Shown here: piece by piece, positions 13,157-14,089 of the stretch
Position numbering within the stretch: the first letter of the stretch is position 1
How the letters are laid out: each line of letters starts with the position of its first letter
From: Peptococcaceae bacterium UBA2264
Lineage (GTDB): Bacteria > Bacillota > Desulfitobacteriia > Desulfitobacteriales > Desulfitobacteriaceae
Length of the DNA: 14,089 bases
Assembly (NCBI GenBank): GCA_002347475.1
Contig: DDXI01000091.1
Span: 1-14,089, forward strand
Direction of reading: 5' to 3'
Position numbers and translations under genes: made by a program
The notes under the pieces: generated by a model
Databases searched by the model: none
Told to the model about the DNA's origin: nothing
The model's input: the letters and a program-made list of their open reading frames with translations, nothing else

Positions 13157-14089
13157 CTAGGCCAGGAATTCTTTTTTGAATTCCTCAATAGCCGCCTGAA
13201 GCTGAGCCGTTAAATCATCGGAAAGTGCCTTTTCAGTACGAATAGCAGCTAACAGATCAGCTTTCATGGAGCGCATGAACCGAAGATATTCCTGTTCAAA
13301 CCTGAGGATATCACTAACTTCAATATCATCAATTAATCCTTTAACTGCCGTAAAGATAACCACAACCTCTTCTTCAACAGGCATGGGCTGATACTGGCCT
13401 TGTTTCAGAATTTCCATTGTCCGCTGTCCGCGGGCCAGACGTAATTGAGTTGCTTTATCAAGATCTGAGCCAAACTGGGCAAAAGCAGCCAGTTCACGGT
13501 ATTGGGCCAAATCCAGCCGCAGCATTCCGGCAACCTGTTTCATGGCCTTGATTTGAGCCGAACCGCCAACCCGGGAAACGGAGATACCGACGTTGATAGC
13601 CGGCCGGAAACCGGCATAGAACAGGTCAGCTTCCAGGAAGATCTGACCATCAGTGATCGAGATAACATTTGTCGGGATATAAGCGGATACGTCGCCAGCC
13701 TGGGTTTCAATAATCGGCAGGGCCGTCATGGAGCCTCCGCCAAGATCATCGGATAATTTAGCGGAACGTTCCAGTAACCGGGAATGGAGATAGAATACAT
13801 CTCCCGGATAAGCCTCACGGCCGGGCGGACGCCGCAGCAAGAGGGAAAGCTCACGATAAGCTACCGCTTGCTTGGAAAGATCGTCGTAAACAATGAGAAC
13901 ATGTTTGCCATTGTACATGAACTCTTCACCCATGGCACAGCCGCTATAAGGGGCGATATAAACCATTGGGGCCGGCTCAGAGGCCGATGAAGCCACAATA
14001 ATACTGTAGGACATGGCCCCGGCATCTTCCAGGGTCTTGTGTACGTTGGCAACAGTGGAGGCTTTCTGGCCTACCGCTACATAAATACA
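13157..14089 (-). CDS. atpA: F1F0 ATP synthase alpha subunit, C-terminal part (cut by window edge)
   Basis: Alpha binds non-catalytic nucleotides and alternates with beta in the F1 hexamer. The frame is open to the window edge, where it reads CIYVAVGQKASTVANV; this lies shortly after Walker A in the family, so 310 residues of a usual 500 or so are present. Seen in order: DAGAMSYSIIVASSASEPAP, APYSGCAMGE, RRPPGREAYPGDVFYLHSRLLERSAKL, the hallmark SVSRVGGSAQIKAMKQVAG containing the arginine finger, and the helical C-terminal domain ending IEEFKKEFLA. The missing 5' part and the rest of the atp operon (F0 genes, atpH) should lie beyond 14089. Confidence 0.97.
   Translation of the reverse strand, partial: CIYVAVGQKASTVANVHKTLEDAGAMSYSIIVASSASEPAPMVYIAPYSGCAMGEEFMYNGKHVLIVYDDLSKQAVAYRELSLLLRRPPGREAYPGDVFYLHSRLLERSAKLSDDLGGGSMTALPIIETQAGDVSAYIPTNVISITDGQIFLEADLFYAGFRPAINVGISVSRVGGSAQIKAMKQVAGMLRLDLAQYRELAAFAQFGSDLDKATQLRLARGQRTMEILKQGQYQPMPVEEEVVVIFTAVKGLIDDIEVSDILRFEQEYLRFMRSMKADLLAAIRTEKALSDDLTAQLQAAIEEFKKEFLA

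Noticed and set aside
1..14089. CRISPR arrays, transposases, tRNA or rRNA genes, phage or toxin-antitoxin modules
   Set aside because: I looked for repeat-spacer patterns, IS ends, tRNA-like sequence and defence-type proteins and saw none.

Overview
The window is a housekeeping block from a low-GC Gram-positive bacterium (Bacillota). The most likely home is a clostridial, Peptococcales-like lineage (Desulfitobacterium / Dehalobacter / Syntrophobotulus type). That placement is inference from gene content, strong GGAGG-type ribosome binding sites, frequent TTG/GTG starts and gene order; no marker RNA is present. All genes except one lie on the minus strand, so transcription mostly runs from high to low coordinates.

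Layout in the direction of transcription. (1) 14089-10443: the 3' part of the F1 ATP synthase operon, atpA (5' end outside the window), atpG, atpD and atpC, closed by a strong terminator at 10345-10374. (2) 10211-7092: cell-wall genes. murA has its own terminator at 8899-8927. It is followed by an mreB/mbl-type actin homologue and a WecG/TagA-family glycosyltransferase that starts directly at the mbl stop. (3) 5927-7048: the only plus-strand gene, a GT4 glycosyltransferase, convergent with tagA and divergent from fabZ. (4) 5698-5261: fabZ. (5) 5075-2516: comFA and comFC, late competence DNA-uptake genes. (6) 2452-2159: a small protein with two zinc ribbons, with its own promoter and terminator. 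(7) 2158-1710: a 449-base AT-rich gap holding dyads, a perfect DnaA box and a sigma-H-like promoter. (8) 1706-1179: hpf (long hibernation factor), with a compound terminator. (9) 1025-1: the 5' part of secA, cut by the window edge.

Together the genes cover energy conversion (atp), peptidoglycan precursor synthesis and cell shape (murA, mbl), surface polymer and lipid synthesis (tagA-like, GT4, fabZ), DNA uptake (comFA, comFC), stationary-phase ribosome protection (hpf) and protein export (secA). The order resembles two Bacillus subtilis neighbourhoods, atp-murA-...-mbl-...-fabZ and comF-...-hpf-secA, joined together. The sporulation and flagellar genes that sit between these landmarks in B. 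subtilis are missing here.

I did not find a convincing new multi-gene system. The most interesting material is regulatory: the sigma-H-like hpf promoter, the DnaA-box and dyad-rich intergenic region, overlapping alternative hairpins at the hpf end, the N-terminally enlarged ComFA, and a TagA-type gene whose conserved N-terminus lies upstream of any standard start codon.
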